Positions 38,068-48,820 of a DNA stretch of 64,000 nt are shown here, in pieces. This DNA comes from Kiritimatiellia bacterium (lineage in GTDB: Bacteria; Verrucomicrobiota; Kiritimatiellia; CAIVKH01), in NCBI GenBank assembly GCA_027493775.1, contig JAOSKE010000001.1:124001-188000 (forward strand), given 5' to 3'. A model generated the notes under the pieces. That model was given only the letters and a program-made list of their open reading frames with translations, was not told the DNA's origin and did no database searches. Position numbers and translations under genes: made by a program. Within the stretch, counting starts at the first letter, position 1. Each line of letters starts with the position of its first letter.

Positions 38068-39441
38068 ATGGACGAACAGTACGCCGTCGAGGTTCGTCAC
38101 CTCTCCAAGAAGTTTGCCCGCTCACTGAAGCGCGCAATGTGGTATGGCCTGTCGGACATCGCCGCGTTAACCTTGGTGCCACGCCGTCGACGCTCGCCCC
38201 ACTGGGATGCGCGCGCTCTGGATGCGCTTCGCGACGGCGTCACCCCTCAATCTGGCGTTCCGGCTGTTCGGGATGAAGAACTGCGACCGTCTGAATTCTG
38301 GGCGCTGCGAGACGTATCTTTTGCGTTGAAACCGGGCGAAAGCCTCGGGCTGTTGGGCGCCAATGGAGCTGGCAAGAGCACGCTCTTCTCCATTCTGAGC
38401 GGCATCTATGCCCCGACGTACGGCCAGGCAATCTATCGAGGACAGTTGCAGGCCTTGATCGCACTCGGCGCAGGCTTTCACCCTTCATTGTCCGGGCGCG
38501 AAAACGTGTATATTAATGCCGCCATTCTCGGGCTGCGACAACGGGAGGTGGATGCAATTTATGAGCAAATCGTGGACTTTTCCGGCATCCGCGATTTCAT
38601 GGATGCCCCGATTCGTTCCTATAGTTCGGGCATGGTCGTCCGATTGGCCTTTAGTATTGCCGTTCACTTGGACCCGGATGTTCTGTTGATAGACGAGGTA
38701 TTGGCCGTGGGGGACGCATCCTTTCAGCTTAAGTGCGCGCGTTTTGCGAGAACCCTTACAAATTCCGGGAAAACTCTGGTTGTTGTATCTCACAACATGT
38801 TGATTATCCAAATGATGTGTCGGCAGGCACTCTGGCTCGATCGCGGACGCATGATAAAGATGGGGGACACGCACGAGGTGTCTAAAGACTATCAACGGTA
38901 TATGCTGGAACGCGATGCGGCTGAAGCTTCATCGGAAAAGAAGTCAAGTTCCGCCACTTTTTCGGCACTAATCTTAGGAGTGGAATGGCTGGATGCCGAG
39001 GGGCGGCGGTGTGATCGGCTTGCATGGGGGAGGCCTCACTCTTTGGCCATTGATTTTGAAGCCTTTGCTGAGATTGATTGCGCGCGGTTATGGTTGCAAA
39101 TTGGCGCCGTTGGGAAAGAGGGATCCATTATCGCTGCCAGCATGTTTTCGGACGGCCATTATATGAAGATAAAGAAAGGGAGACGCCGTGTGGTCGCTCG
39201 TTTGGACGCCTTGCCGCTTGCTCAAGACAATCTTTATCAAGTTTCTGTAGGTATTCGCGACTGGTCCGGCCATGTAATGTTGTCCGATTCATACGCTTCG
39301 AACTATTACAGCGTAAATGAACATGGAATACTCTACAGGGGCGGGCTTGGCTCCAACACGGCTTCTCACGGGACATCACCCTTGATTGCCGTTCCATATG
39401 AGTGGATTGGCACCGAGGGTGTTGACCTTTCGCGGACGTAA
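38068..39441 (+). CDS. ABC polysaccharide export ATPase with C-terminal glycan-binding domain (Wzt-like)
   Basis: 457 residues. Nucleotide-binding domain: Walker A GLLGANGAGKSTLF (about residues 95-108), signature SSGMVVRLAFS, Walker B VLLIDEVLAVGD (about 208-219), and H-loop VVVSHN. Residues 295-457 form a Wzt-type C-terminal domain (GVEWLDAEGRRCDRLAWG through RDWSGHVMLSDSYASNYYSV), which in Wzt proteins recognises the completed, often end-modified glycan. That implies export is coupled to a terminal modification such as methylation, and an FkbM and a GT-methyltransferase lie upstream. ATG 38068 follows the permease by 3 bases. Confidence 0.93.
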   Translation: MDEQYAVEVRHLSKKFARSLKRAMWYGLSDIAALTLVPRRRRSPHWDARALDALRDGVTPQSGVPAVRDEELRPSEFWALRDVSFALKPGESLGLLGANGAGKSTLFSILSGIYAPTYGQAIYRGQLQALIALGAGFHPSLSGRENVYINAAILGLRQREVDAIYEQIVDFSGIRDFMDAPIRSYSSGMVVRLAFSIAVHLDPDVLLIDEVLAVGDASFQLKCARFARTLTNSGKTLVVVSHNMLIIQMMCRQALWLDRGRMIKMGDTHEVSKDYQRYMLERDAAEASSEKKSSSATFSALILGVEWLDAEGRRCDRLAWGRPHSLAIDFEAFAEIDCARLWLQIGAVGKEGSIIAASMFSDGHYMKIKKGRRRVVARLDALPLAQDNLYQVSVGIRDWSGHVMLSDSYASNYYSVNEHGILYRGGLGSNTASHGTSPLIAVPYEWIGTEGVDLSRT

Positions 39442-39462
39442 CCCGGCTATTTCTTTGACTCT

Positions 39463-39897
39463 TCAAGGAACGGCGTGGGATTTTTGATTGAGTGGGCCGG
39501 GGAAGAGATTGAGGCCGCCGAAGTGAAGGAGAACATCGGATATGAAGCGCTCCCGGCTCCGGTAGCCATAGGCTTTCTTCGCGAGGCCGTGGATATTGCT
39601 ATTGATCGACTCCGCGAAGGCGTCGGAGAGATGATGCCGGAAGCATGTCAGAATGCGCCGCATATCGGCTTCTACAGTCGTCTTAAACTAGCAGCGATCC
39701 AGATGCCGCCATCGCTGCCGCTCGGCTCCGTGAACGTGGGCGCACGGGCCGCACACCGGACGGCCCCACACTTGGGTTCCGCAGCTCGCGGCCACCATGA
39801 TCGTCAGCGTCGGCATGTCTATGTTTGCCTGCTCCACAAGCCGCAGCTTTTCCAGCCCCAACAATCGCTCATACAACTGGGTGTCTTTCATTCCCAA
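39463..39897 (-). pseudogene. Decayed ISL3-family transposase remnant
   Basis: Same-frame minus-strand segments match both ends of an ISL3 transposase. The N-terminal part (start MKDTQLYERLLGLEKLR, 39891) has a damaged zinc-ribbon ending RQRWRHLDRC, then TAG (39688-39690) where glutamine is usual, then FKTTVEAD. It jumps directly to the C-terminal DAFAESINSNIHGLAKKAYG and GLNLFPGPL. Most of the catalytic core is therefore deleted. Outer ends GGCTATTTCTTTGACT (near 39444) and GGCTCTCCGAGAAATC (reverse strand, near 39943) may be worn terminal repeats, not certain. It separates the ABC exporter from the sialidase-Pse block. Confidence 0.85.
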
Positions 39898-39964
39898 AGT
39901 CTACGGGACCAAGCAAGAATCCCGCGCGATTTCTCGGAGAGCCTTCTTTCGAAAGGAGTATTGA

Positions 39965-42397
<2,433 letters not shown>

Positions 42398-42446
42398 ACC
42401 AACCACAAAAAGCACAGAAGGCGGCTGGAGGTGTGACTTCGTCCAA

Positions 42447-42470
42447 GTTGATAGGTTGATAAGTTGATGA
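42447..42470 (+). repeat. Octamer repeat block (three GTTGATRR units) before the S23-like gene
   Basis: Three tandem octamers GTTGATAG, GTTGATAA and GTTGATGA at 42447-42470, 13 bases before the ATG at 42484. Related blocks on the opposite strand lie at 42905-42935 and 44183-44214. The following GGAGG (42471-42475) could serve as a ribosome site. Confidence 0.85.
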
Positions 42471-42483
42471 GGAGGGTAGGACA

Positions 42484-42879
42484 ATGGGGACGCTAAAGAC
42501 TTTTGAAACCCTAGAGTGCTACATATTGGCGAGGGAACTACGAAAAACCGTTGCTAAACTTCGCAAGCGGCTTCCTCCTGAGGAGCGGTATCTGTTAGGA
42601 AGTCAGTTCACCCGCTCAACGCGCTCCGTGACCGCAAATATTGCAGAGGGATATGGACGACACCACCACAAGGAGAATGTACAGTTCTGTCGTTTGGCGC
42701 GTGGCTCGCTTTCGGAATCTTTAGACCACCTCAATGTCGCTTTAGACGAAGAATACATTTCGAGCAGTGAATATACCGCTATTCGTGGAGATATCGAACA
42801 CTGTTGGAAAGTCCTTAATGGCTATATTGTTTATTTAGTACGCTGTGATAAAAAAGGGGTGCCCGCAAAAGACGACTAG
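42484..42879 (+). CDS. S23/IVP-type four-helix bundle protein
   Basis: 131 residues of the 23S rRNA intervening-sequence/four-helix bundle family, related to Avd proteins of diversity-generating retroelements. The helices carry FETLECYILARELRKTV, the signature RSTRSVTANIAEGYGRHHHKENVQF and ARGSLSESLDHLNVA. Function is not established for stand-alone members; they may bind RNA or nucleic acids. It has no enzymatic link to the flanking pseB and pseC and is bounded by octamer repeats, so it looks like an insertion into the operon. GGAGG lies upstream. No reverse transcriptase is nearby, so no DGR is proposed. Confidence 0.9.
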   Translation: MGTLKTFETLECYILARELRKTVAKLRKRLPPEERYLLGSQFTRSTRSVTANIAEGYGRHHHKENVQFCRLARGSLSESLDHLNVALDEEYISSSEYTAIRGDIEHCWKVLNGYIVYLVRCDKKGVPAKDD

Positions 42880-42904
42880 CCGTCAGTAAGGGTGGCCCCC
42901 CCCT

Positions 42905-42935
42905 GTCAACCTATCAATCCATCAACTTATCAACC
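42905..42935 (-). repeat. Octamer repeat block (four GTTGATRR-like units) before pseC
   Basis: On the minus strand, four octamers: GTTGATAA, GTTGATGG, ATTGATAG and GTTGACAG. It ends 9 bases before the pseC ATG, where a Shine-Dalgarno site would normally be; none is seen. With the block at 42447-42470 it brackets the S23-like gene in inverted orientation. Confidence 0.85.
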
Positions 42936-42944
42936 TTCAGAATA

Positions 42945-44144
42945 ATGATTCCGTACGGAAAACAATCACTCGACGAGGCCGACATCGCCGCCGTCGTCAG
43001 TACCCTGAGAGGGGATTGGCTCACCCAGGGGCCGGCTGTGCCTGCATTTGAAGATGCATTTGCCGCCAAAGTCGGAGCGAAATATGCCGTCGCCGTGAAC
43101 AGCGGAACCGCTGCGCTTCACGCGATCATGCGGGCGCTGAATGTGGGGCAGGATGATGAGGTGATTGTCCCGCCGATCACCTTTACTGCATCTGCCAACT
43201 GCGCGGCCTTTGAAGGGGCCACTCCCGTTTTTGTGGATGTAGATCCAGAGACCTTGTTGATCGATCCCGTCGCGGTAGAAAGAGCGATTACTCCGCGCAC
43301 TCGCGCGATTGTGGCCGTGGATTATACGGGACACCCGTGTGACTACGACGCGTTGCGCGAAATCGCGAATCGTCATCAGATTGCCCTCGTTGCCGATGCC
43401 TGCCACTCCCCTGGAGCCTCCTACAAGGGGCGTGCAGTAGGTACTCTTGCTGACCTTACCGCCTTTAGTTTTCACCCGGTAAAGCACATCACCACGGGCG
43501 AGGGGGGGCTGGTCTCAACGGATAACCCTGTTTATGCAGAAGCCATGCGCGATTTTCGCACCCATGGGATCACGAAAGACCCCGCCCGCTTTCTCGGCCT
43601 TGAAGAGGATGCTCCATACGCGATGCCCGATGCGTCATCCAGCTCCGCGATAGCAGAACAAGGCCCTTGGTACTACGAAATGCACTCGCTCGGCTACAAC
43701 TACAGAATGCCCGACATCAATGCTGCGCTTGGTTTGAGTCAGCTTACCAAGCTGGACGCATTTGTTGCGCGCCGCCGCAAAATCGCTGCGCGGTATCAGT
43801 CTGCTTTTGAATTGGCTAAAGGTGTTCGTCCCTTGCGTGTAAGAGAATGGGCGAATCCGGCATGGCATCTCTTTGTCGTGCGGATTGATTTCGCTACCGT
43901 TGGTCGGACACGAACCGAAGTGATGCAAGAACTGCGTGAGCAGGGGATAGGCACCCAGGTGCACTATATTCCAGTACACCTTCAGCCATTCTATCGCAGA
44001 CACTTCAACACAGCGCTAGGCCAGTGTCCGGTTGCAGAAACCGCCTATGTGGAACTACTTTCACTCCCAATGTATCCCGCCATGACTGACGATGACGTGG
44101 ATACGGTAATCAATGCGGTCAGCAAAACCGTATGCGGCAAATAA
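42945..44144 (+). CDS. pseC: UDP-4-amino-4,6-dideoxy-N-acetyl-altrosamine transaminase, PseC
   Basis: PLP-dependent aminotransferase (DegT/DnrJ family) for the second pseudaminic acid step, adding an amino group at C4. 399 residues. VNSGTAALHAIMRAL (about residues 51-65), VADACHSPGASYKG and the PLP lysine in FHPVKHITTGEGG (about 181-193) are visible; the C-terminal HYIPVHLQPFYRRH block fits PseC. ATG 42945 lies 9 bases after the repeat block and without a clear ribosome site, so translation may depend on the upstream genes. 78 bases to pseF, filled by another repeat block. Confidence 0.92.
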   Translation: MIPYGKQSLDEADIAAVVSTLRGDWLTQGPAVPAFEDAFAAKVGAKYAVAVNSGTAALHAIMRALNVGQDDEVIVPPITFTASANCAAFEGATPVFVDVDPETLLIDPVAVERAITPRTRAIVAVDYTGHPCDYDALREIANRHQIALVADACHSPGASYKGRAVGTLADLTAFSFHPVKHITTGEGGLVSTDNPVYAEAMRDFRTHGITKDPARFLGLEEDAPYAMPDASSSSAIAEQGPWYYEMHSLGYNYRMPDINAALGLSQLTKLDAFVARRRKIAARYQSAFELAKGVRPLRVREWANPAWHLFVVRIDFATVGRTRTEVMQELREQGIGTQVHYIPVHLQPFYRRHFNTALGQCPVAETAYVELLSLPMYPAMTDDDVDTVINAVSKTVCGK

Positions 44145-44182
44145 CACTGTTTTGTTATCTAAACGCTGGTTTCTGAAATCCG

Positions 44183-44214
44183 TATCAACCCATCAATTTA
44201 TCAACTCAACAACC
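44183..44214 (-). repeat. Octamer repeat block before pseF
   Basis: Four minus-strand octamers, GTTGTTGA, GTTGATAA, ATTGATGG and GTTGATAC, ending 8 bases before the pseF ATG at 44223. Its order and spacing to the start codon closely match the block before pseC. Confidence 0.85.
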
Positions 44215-44222
44215 AAGAAGCC

Positions 44223-44926
44223 ATGAGTGCCATCGCCATCATCCCCGCTCGAGGCGGGAGCAAGCGAATTCCTCGCAAAAACGTGAAAGAGTTTTGCGGG
44301 AAGCCGATGATTGTTCACTCGATTTCTGCTGCGCTTGAGAGTGGTGTATTTGACCGTGTGATCATCAGCACGGATGATACTGAAATTGCTGAAGTTGCGC
44401 GTCACTATGGCGCAGAGGTTCCCTTTGAGCGCCCCCCGAACTGGCCAACGATTTTGCAGGAACGGACGAAGTACTCGTTCACGCGTTAAATTGGTTGGCA
44501 GAACGCAACTCTTTGCCGACTTACGCGTGCTGTCTTTACGCGACCGCACCTTTTGTTCGGCCTGATGATTTACGTCGCGGCCTCCACCTTCTTCGCGAGC
44601 ATCAGGCGATTACGGCGTTTTCTGTGACGAGTTTCCCATACACGATCTTCCGCGCATTAAAAGTAAATACAGATGGACGATTGGAGATGTTCTGGCCGGA
44701 GAACAGACTGAAGCGCTCACAGGATTTACCCGAAGCGTGGCACGATGCGGGCCAGTTTTATTGGCTGAATGTGCAGAAGTATTTACAGGCACCTCGGCTG
44801 TTTTCTGAGAACTCGGTGCCTGTTCCGCTCCCGCGTCATCTTGTCCAGGACATTGACACACCGGAGGATTGGGAGACGGCAGAACTTATGTTTGCAAACT
44901 TGATGGGGAAAAATTCGCAACATTGA
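44223..44926 (+). CDS. pseF: CMP-pseudaminic acid synthetase (cytidylyltransferase), PseF, with apparent frameshift
   Basis: Final Pse step: CTP plus pseudaminic acid to CMP-Pse. Reconstructed as 234 residues. N-terminal nucleotide-binding IIPARGGSKRIPRKN (about residues 6-20) and STDDTEIAEVA are in frame one. In frame three, ATAPFVRPDDLRRGL, NVQKYL and HLVQDIDTPEDW match the family. The frame breaks at a six-C run, 44433-44438; adding one C restores ERPPELANDFAGTDEVLVHA and LNWLAERNSL. Stop precedes pseI by 2 bases. If the break is real, CMP-Pse could not be made from this copy. Confidence 0.92.
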
Positions 44927-44928
44927 GT

Positions 44929-46005
44929 ATGAAGTTTAATAGGACCATCCATCTCTCCGGTGGCCGAGTACTCGGTGATCGACAGCCGTGCTTTATCATC
45001 GCCGAGTTGTCGGGTAATCATAACGGCCAGTTGAGTCGTGCTCTTGAACTGACCAATGCTGCTCACAAGGCGGGGGCTGATGCCGTGAAGCTTCAGACCT
45101 ATACCGCTGACACGATGACCATTGAAAGTGATCAGCCTTACTTCCGAATTACGGGTGATAACGCGTGGCGAGGCCGTACGTTGTACGACCTGTATCAAGA
45201 GGCCGCGACCCCTTGGGAGTGGCATAAAGCGTTGTTCGCTGAGGCCCGGCGCTTGGGGCTTGAGGTGTTTTCGACACCGTTTGATGAAACTGCCGTTGAT
45301 TTTCTGACAGAGTTAGACGTGAACCTTCACAAAATCGCATCATTTGAGTTGACGGATCACGAACTGGTACGACGAGTCGCTAGGACGGGGAAGCCCGTAA
45401 TCATGTCCACCGGAATGGCCTCTCCAGAAGAAATTACAGAGAGCGTGAATGTGTTTGCGGAAACAGGAAATCGCTCCCTTATTCTTTTGAAATGTACGAG
45501 TGCGTACCCATCGCCACTTTCCGAAATGAACGTCCGCGCGATGACGACGTTGAGCGAACTAGCAGGAACACCCGTGGGTCTCTCGGATCATTGCCTGACC
45601 GATCATGCAGCAGTGGCCGCAGTCTCTTTAGGGGCGTGTGTCATTGAAAAGCATTTGACGTTGAGTCGTGCCGATGGTGGGCCGGACGCCTCGTTTTCGC
45701 TAGAACCGGAAGAGTTCCAAAAAATGGTGTCAGCCATACGTGAGACCGAAGAGGTGTTGGGTTCTGGAATTCTTAGACGAGGCGCAACGGAAGCGGAAAA
45801 CACGGTATTTCGTCGTTCAGTGTTCGCCGTTGCGGATATTCCGGCTGGTTCAGCGCTTACCCCAAAGAATATCCGTGTGATTCGACCGGGCCATGGTCTT
45901 CAGCCTAAGTATTACTTGTCCGTCCTTGGCCGTACGGCGAAAGTCGCCATCTCTAGGGGCACCCCGATATCTTGGGAATTGCTGGAGGACGTATCACGTG
46001 CATGA
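44929..46005 (+). CDS. pseI: Pseudaminic acid synthase, PseI
   Basis: Condenses phosphoenolpyruvate with the 6-deoxy-AltdiNAc sugar to form pseudaminic acid (NeuB-type TIM barrel). 358 residues from ATG 44929, directly after pseF; the longer frame begins inside pseF. IIAELSGNHNGQLSRALELT (about residues 21-40), KLQTYTADTMT, SFELTDHELVRRVA and VGLSDHCLTDHAAV are family blocks. A C-terminal SAF antifreeze-like domain (about 295-355) starts RRSVFAVADIPAGSAL. HNGQLSRA-type wording supports Pse over Neu/Leg synthases, with pseBCFHG alongside. The stop overlaps the pseH start by 8 bases. Confidence 0.93.
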   Translation: MKFNRTIHLSGGRVLGDRQPCFIIAELSGNHNGQLSRALELTNAAHKAGADAVKLQTYTADTMTIESDQPYFRITGDNAWRGRTLYDLYQEAATPWEWHKALFAEARRLGLEVFSTPFDETAVDFLTELDVNLHKIASFELTDHELVRRVARTGKPVIMSTGMASPEEITESVNVFAETGNRSLILLKCTSAYPSPLSEMNVRAMTTLSELAGTPVGLSDHCLTDHAAVAAVSLGACVIEKHLTLSRADGGPDASFSLEPEEFQKMVSAIRETEEVLGSGILRRGATEAENTVFRRSVFAVADIPAGSALTPKNIRVIRPGHGLQPKYYLSVLGRTAKVAISRGTPISWELLEDVSRA

Positions 46006-46528
46006 GCTTCCCCGCGTAAAGCTCGTGCCCATTTCGGTGGCGCACACAGACTTGGTATTGCAGTGGCGTGCGGATCCGGTCATTGCACGAGAGCTGTTTA
46101 GTGAGAAACCTCCGACGCGTGAAGAGCATCTAGCCTGGCTTGCAACACTGGGAACAAATCGGCGCGAATTCGTGATCGAAGCCACTGAAGATCAGCGACC
46201 CCTAGGGACCATCGGGCTGAGTCGCATTGATCTTTACAATGCGAATGCGGAGTACGGGATACTCCTTGGCAAAGAGGCGCGTGGTCGAGGTTTCGGTTTT
46301 GCAGCTAGTGAGCTGCTGCTCAAACATGCCTTTGATGAGCTTCTTCTACACCGTCTCTATTTGCGAGTGTTCGCAAATAATGAACCTGCGATAAAACTAT
46401 ATGAACGGCTTGGGTTTCAACGTGAAGGGCTGCTGCGTGAGCAGGGAAGGTCTGATCTAGGATTTCGCGATGTGATTTTCATGGGCCTATTGAAACGCGA
46501 ATGGCACACCCGCGCATCTCGTTCGTAA
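45998..46528 (+). CDS. pseH: UDP-4-amino-4,6-dideoxy-AltNAc N-acetyltransferase, PseH
   Basis: GNAT enzyme that acetylates the C4 amino group of the PseC product. 176 residues from GTG 45998, which follows GGAGG at 45984-45988; the longer frame to 45893 lies in pseI. LVPISVAHTDLVLQWRADP (about residues 10-28), acetyl-CoA motif GKEARGRGFGFAASEL (about 92-107) and LRVFANNEPAIKLYERLGF are typical of the RimI/PseH group. Overlaps pseI by 8 and pseG by 28 bases, so all three are co-translated. Confidence 0.9.
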   Translation: MHELPRVKLVPISVAHTDLVLQWRADPVIARELFSEKPPTREEHLAWLATLGTNRREFVIEATEDQRPLGTIGLSRIDLYNANAEYGILLGKEARGRGFGFAASELLLKHAFDELLLHRLYLRVFANNEPAIKLYERLGFQREGLLREQGRSDLGFRDVIFMGLLKREWHTRASRS

Positions 46529-47484
46529 CCACAGCTAATCAGGCGATTGGCACCGGCCATCTGCGCCGCTGCTTGACGCTCTCTGATGAATTCGCCCGTC
46601 GTGGCGTAGAGGTACAGTACTGGATTTATCACGGCGACCCACAACTGCGGAGGTGGTTGAGTGCCTGCGCAGAGACGGCGACAATTGCGCGCGAACTGAG
46701 TCTTGAAAGAGCAATCGAAGAAGCGTCTGGCAACTCGGTTGCGGTCGTTGACACATACGATGCCGGACGGAGCAATCTTACGCCATTACTTGTGAGGGGA
46801 GTAAAGGTCCTCGTCGTGGATGACTTGGCAGATCGCCCTTTGCCTGCGACATGGCTTCTCAATAGTTGTGTGAGAGAGCTGGCACGCTATGCTGGCTTGA
46901 CGCAGGGAAGCCTCCTGCTTGGTCCACAGTATGCTCTCCTCCGGCCTCAATTTCGCTCCCTTCCGAAGCGGAGCGTTGCCGAAAAAGTGACAAAGGTACT
47001 GTTGACCTTCGGAGGTTCTGACATACTCAACTTGAGGGAACGGATATTGCGTCTGCTCAACCACTATCCCGACCGCCTTCATATTCGCGTAGTTCGTGGC
47101 GCATTGAGTGAAATAAATCGCGCTGAATCTCATCATGAAGTTGAAGTGTTTCACGATGTCGAAGACATGGCGGACTTGATGTGTTGGGCAGATGTCGCGA
47201 TTGCGGCTGCGGGTCAAACGGGTTTTGAACTTGCTGCCACAGGATGTCCCGCGCTTTGTTTGCGGGTGGCCGACAATCAGCAGTTCACCGGCGACCTTTT
47301 CTCGGTACTGGGCGTGGCGGCGGTTTGCGATGCACGGTCTATTACGGATGAGGGATTGAAGACGGTGATCCGCGATTTGTTTGCTGACTATCCAGAACGA
47401 AAGAAGATGGCGGAGAAGGGTCCTCTTGTGATAGACGGCTGCGGTGTCGAGCGAGTTGCTGACACTATTCTAGCGGCAATCTGA
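46501..47484 (+). CDS. pseG: UDP-2,4-diacetamido-altropyranose hydrolase, PseG
   Basis: Removes UDP from UDP-2,4-diNAc-6-deoxy-altropyranose before condensation by PseI. GT-B fold, 327 residues. The catalytic N-terminal GTGHLRRCLTLSDEFARRG (about residues 18-36) contains the conserved histidine; SWADV-like WADVAIAAAGQTGFELAATG (about 228-247) and CLRVADNQQF are donor-site blocks. ATG 46501 overlaps pseH by 28 bases. It ends the pse operon; 41 bases on is a convergent small gene. With pseB, C, F, H and I it completes the pathway. Confidence 0.92.
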   Translation: MAHPRISFVTTANQAIGTGHLRRCLTLSDEFARRGVEVQYWIYHGDPQLRRWLSACAETATIARELSLERAIEEASGNSVAVVDTYDAGRSNLTPLLVRGVKVLVVDDLADRPLPATWLLNSCVRELARYAGLTQGSLLLGPQYALLRPQFRSLPKRSVAEKVTKVLLTFGGSDILNLRERILRLLNHYPDRLHIRVVRGALSEINRAESHHEVEVFHDVEDMADLMCWADVAIAAAGQTGFELAATGCPALCLRVADNQQFTGDLFSVLGVAAVCDARSITDEGLKTVIRDLFADYPERKKMAEKGPLVIDGCGVERVADTILAAI

Positions 47485-47525
47485 GTTACTCAACTTGATG
47501 GGACCATGCTACTCGACGCAGGTCG

Positions 47526-47720
47526 CTATTTCTTTTGTTGCGTTCCGTTTTGTTCTATCAGCTTCGCAAACTTTGCTAGAGTGAGCCGATACCATTGTTT
47601 AGCCGATCTGGGTGCCCAGAGAACACCGCTCGGTTTTATACGAATCGTTCCAATGAGCTTGCCGTCCCCAGCGACGATTTCGTGATCAACGAATGTTTGC
47701 GGGCTGAATTTGTTTGCCAT
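47526..47720 (-). CDS. Small hypothetical protein
   Basis: 64 residues starting MANKFSPQTFVDHEIV, no signal peptide or membrane segment, basic C-terminus EQNGTQQKK. The ATG is preceded by AAAGGAAAGGTG on the coding strand, a good ribosome site, and the frame has ordinary composition (GKLIGTIRIKPSGVLWAPR looks like a compact beta strand pair). It is convergent with pseG and divergent from the Gfo/Idh gene. I do not recognise a family. A weak promoter is possible in the 83-base spacer upstream. Confidence 0.65.
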   Translation of the reverse strand: MANKFSPQTFVDHEIVAGDGKLIGTIRIKPSGVLWAPRSAKQWYRLTLAKFAKLIEQNGTQQKK

Positions 47721-47803
47721 AGTGCACCTTTCCTTTGACGCCTCATATTGTCGATTCGATTCGTGATTTCGTAAAGTGAATATATCTCGGTTCGCACAGA
47801 GCT

Positions 47804-48820
47804 ATGAACGATAAGATATACCGCGCTGCGATTGTGGGGTGTGGACGAATTGCCGGGGGATTGGCCGGAGGCGATGGTTCGCTCGGGGTGCTGACGCATT
47901 CTGAAGCCTATCGCGTATCTCCGCGTACAGCACTTGTGGGGGTGTGCGACGCTGATCGCCTGCGTGCTGAATCTTTTGCTCGCGATTGGGGAGGGGGCAA
48001 CGCTTATACCAATATCAATGAACTGTTGGAGCGAGAGCGCCCAGAGGTCGTCAGTCTATGTACCCCAGACGAAACCCATGAGGAGTTAGCTCTTGCTATT
48101 CTACAATCTTCGTCACGACCTTTGGCATTATTTTGTGAGAAACCTATAGCGCTGACTGTGCGCGGTGCGCAGCGAGTTGTCGCGGCAGCGCGAGACGCAA
48201 ACGTACGGCTGGCAGTGAATTACAGCCGTCGTTATGTGGATAGTGTGCGTGCCGTTCGCGATCTCATCCAAGGGGGCGAGCTGGGAGCGGTGCAAACAAT
48301 TCACGGGTGGTATACCAAAGGGGTAATGCACAACGGGAGCCACTGGTTTGATCTACTCCGCTATTTGGTCGGAGAGGTTGTACAGGCGAGTGGCCGTATA
48401 GCTAGAGATTCGAACCCGACGGACCCCGATATGGATGTCACGCTTGAAATGGCCTCTGGCGCGTTTGCGCACCTGTCTTCTTGCGACGCTCGCCTCTATG
48501 CTGTGTTCGAGATGGATTTGATGTTCGAGAAGGGACGTATCGAACTGCGAGAGGCAGCGCTGTCGCCGCAGTTGTCTCTGATCAGGCCGAGTGACCGCTT
48601 CCCCGGATATACAGAATTAGAAGAAACGGCGCACGAGTTTGGCGATATGCGGAATCCTATGCTGCACGCAGTCGAAGACCTTGTTAAAGCGATGGACACC
48701 TCAGGAGAGTCACTTTGTCAAGGGGTAGATGGAATTGCCGCCTTGGCTGTTGCGGAGGCCGCGATTCTTTCGGCTCACAACGGTGGGAAATATATATCCG
48801 TCATGACACATGAAGCCTAA
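47804..48820 (+). CDS. Gfo/Idh/MocA-family oxidoreductase
   Basis: NAD(P)-dependent sugar oxidoreductase of 338 residues. The Rossmann core begins YRAAIVGCGRIAGGLAGG (about residues 4-21); VSLCTPDETHEELALAIL and the catalytic-type FCEKPIALTVRGAQ (Lys in EKP, about 111-124) and VNYSRRYVD are present. These enzymes oxidise or reduce UDP- or dTDP-sugars or cyclitols. It overlaps the next gene by 11 bases and runs with an aminotransferase and two acyltransferases, pointing to a second amino-sugar. The first gene of the next plus-strand run. Confidence 0.88.
   Translation: MNDKIYRAAIVGCGRIAGGLAGGDGSLGVLTHSEAYRVSPRTALVGVCDADRLRAESFARDWGGGNAYTNINELLERERPEVVSLCTPDETHEELALAILQSSSRPLALFCEKPIALTVRGAQRVVAAARDANVRLAVNYSRRYVDSVRAVRDLIQGGELGAVQTIHGWYTKGVMHNGSHWFDLLRYLVGEVVQASGRIARDSNPTDPDMDVTLEMASGAFAHLSSCDARLYAVFEMDLMFEKGRIELREAALSPQLSLIRPSDRFPGYTELEETAHEFGDMRNPMLHAVEDLVKAMDTSGESLCQGVDGIAALAVAEAAILSAHNGGKYISVMTHEA

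Noticed and set aside
42484-42879. Diversity-generating retroelement, suggested by the Avd-like four-helix protein
   Set aside because: No reverse transcriptase and no template/variable repeat pair are present within the window.
42447-44214. Octamer repeats as a CRISPR array
   Set aside because: Units are 8 bases, directly adjacent and without spacers; no cas genes.
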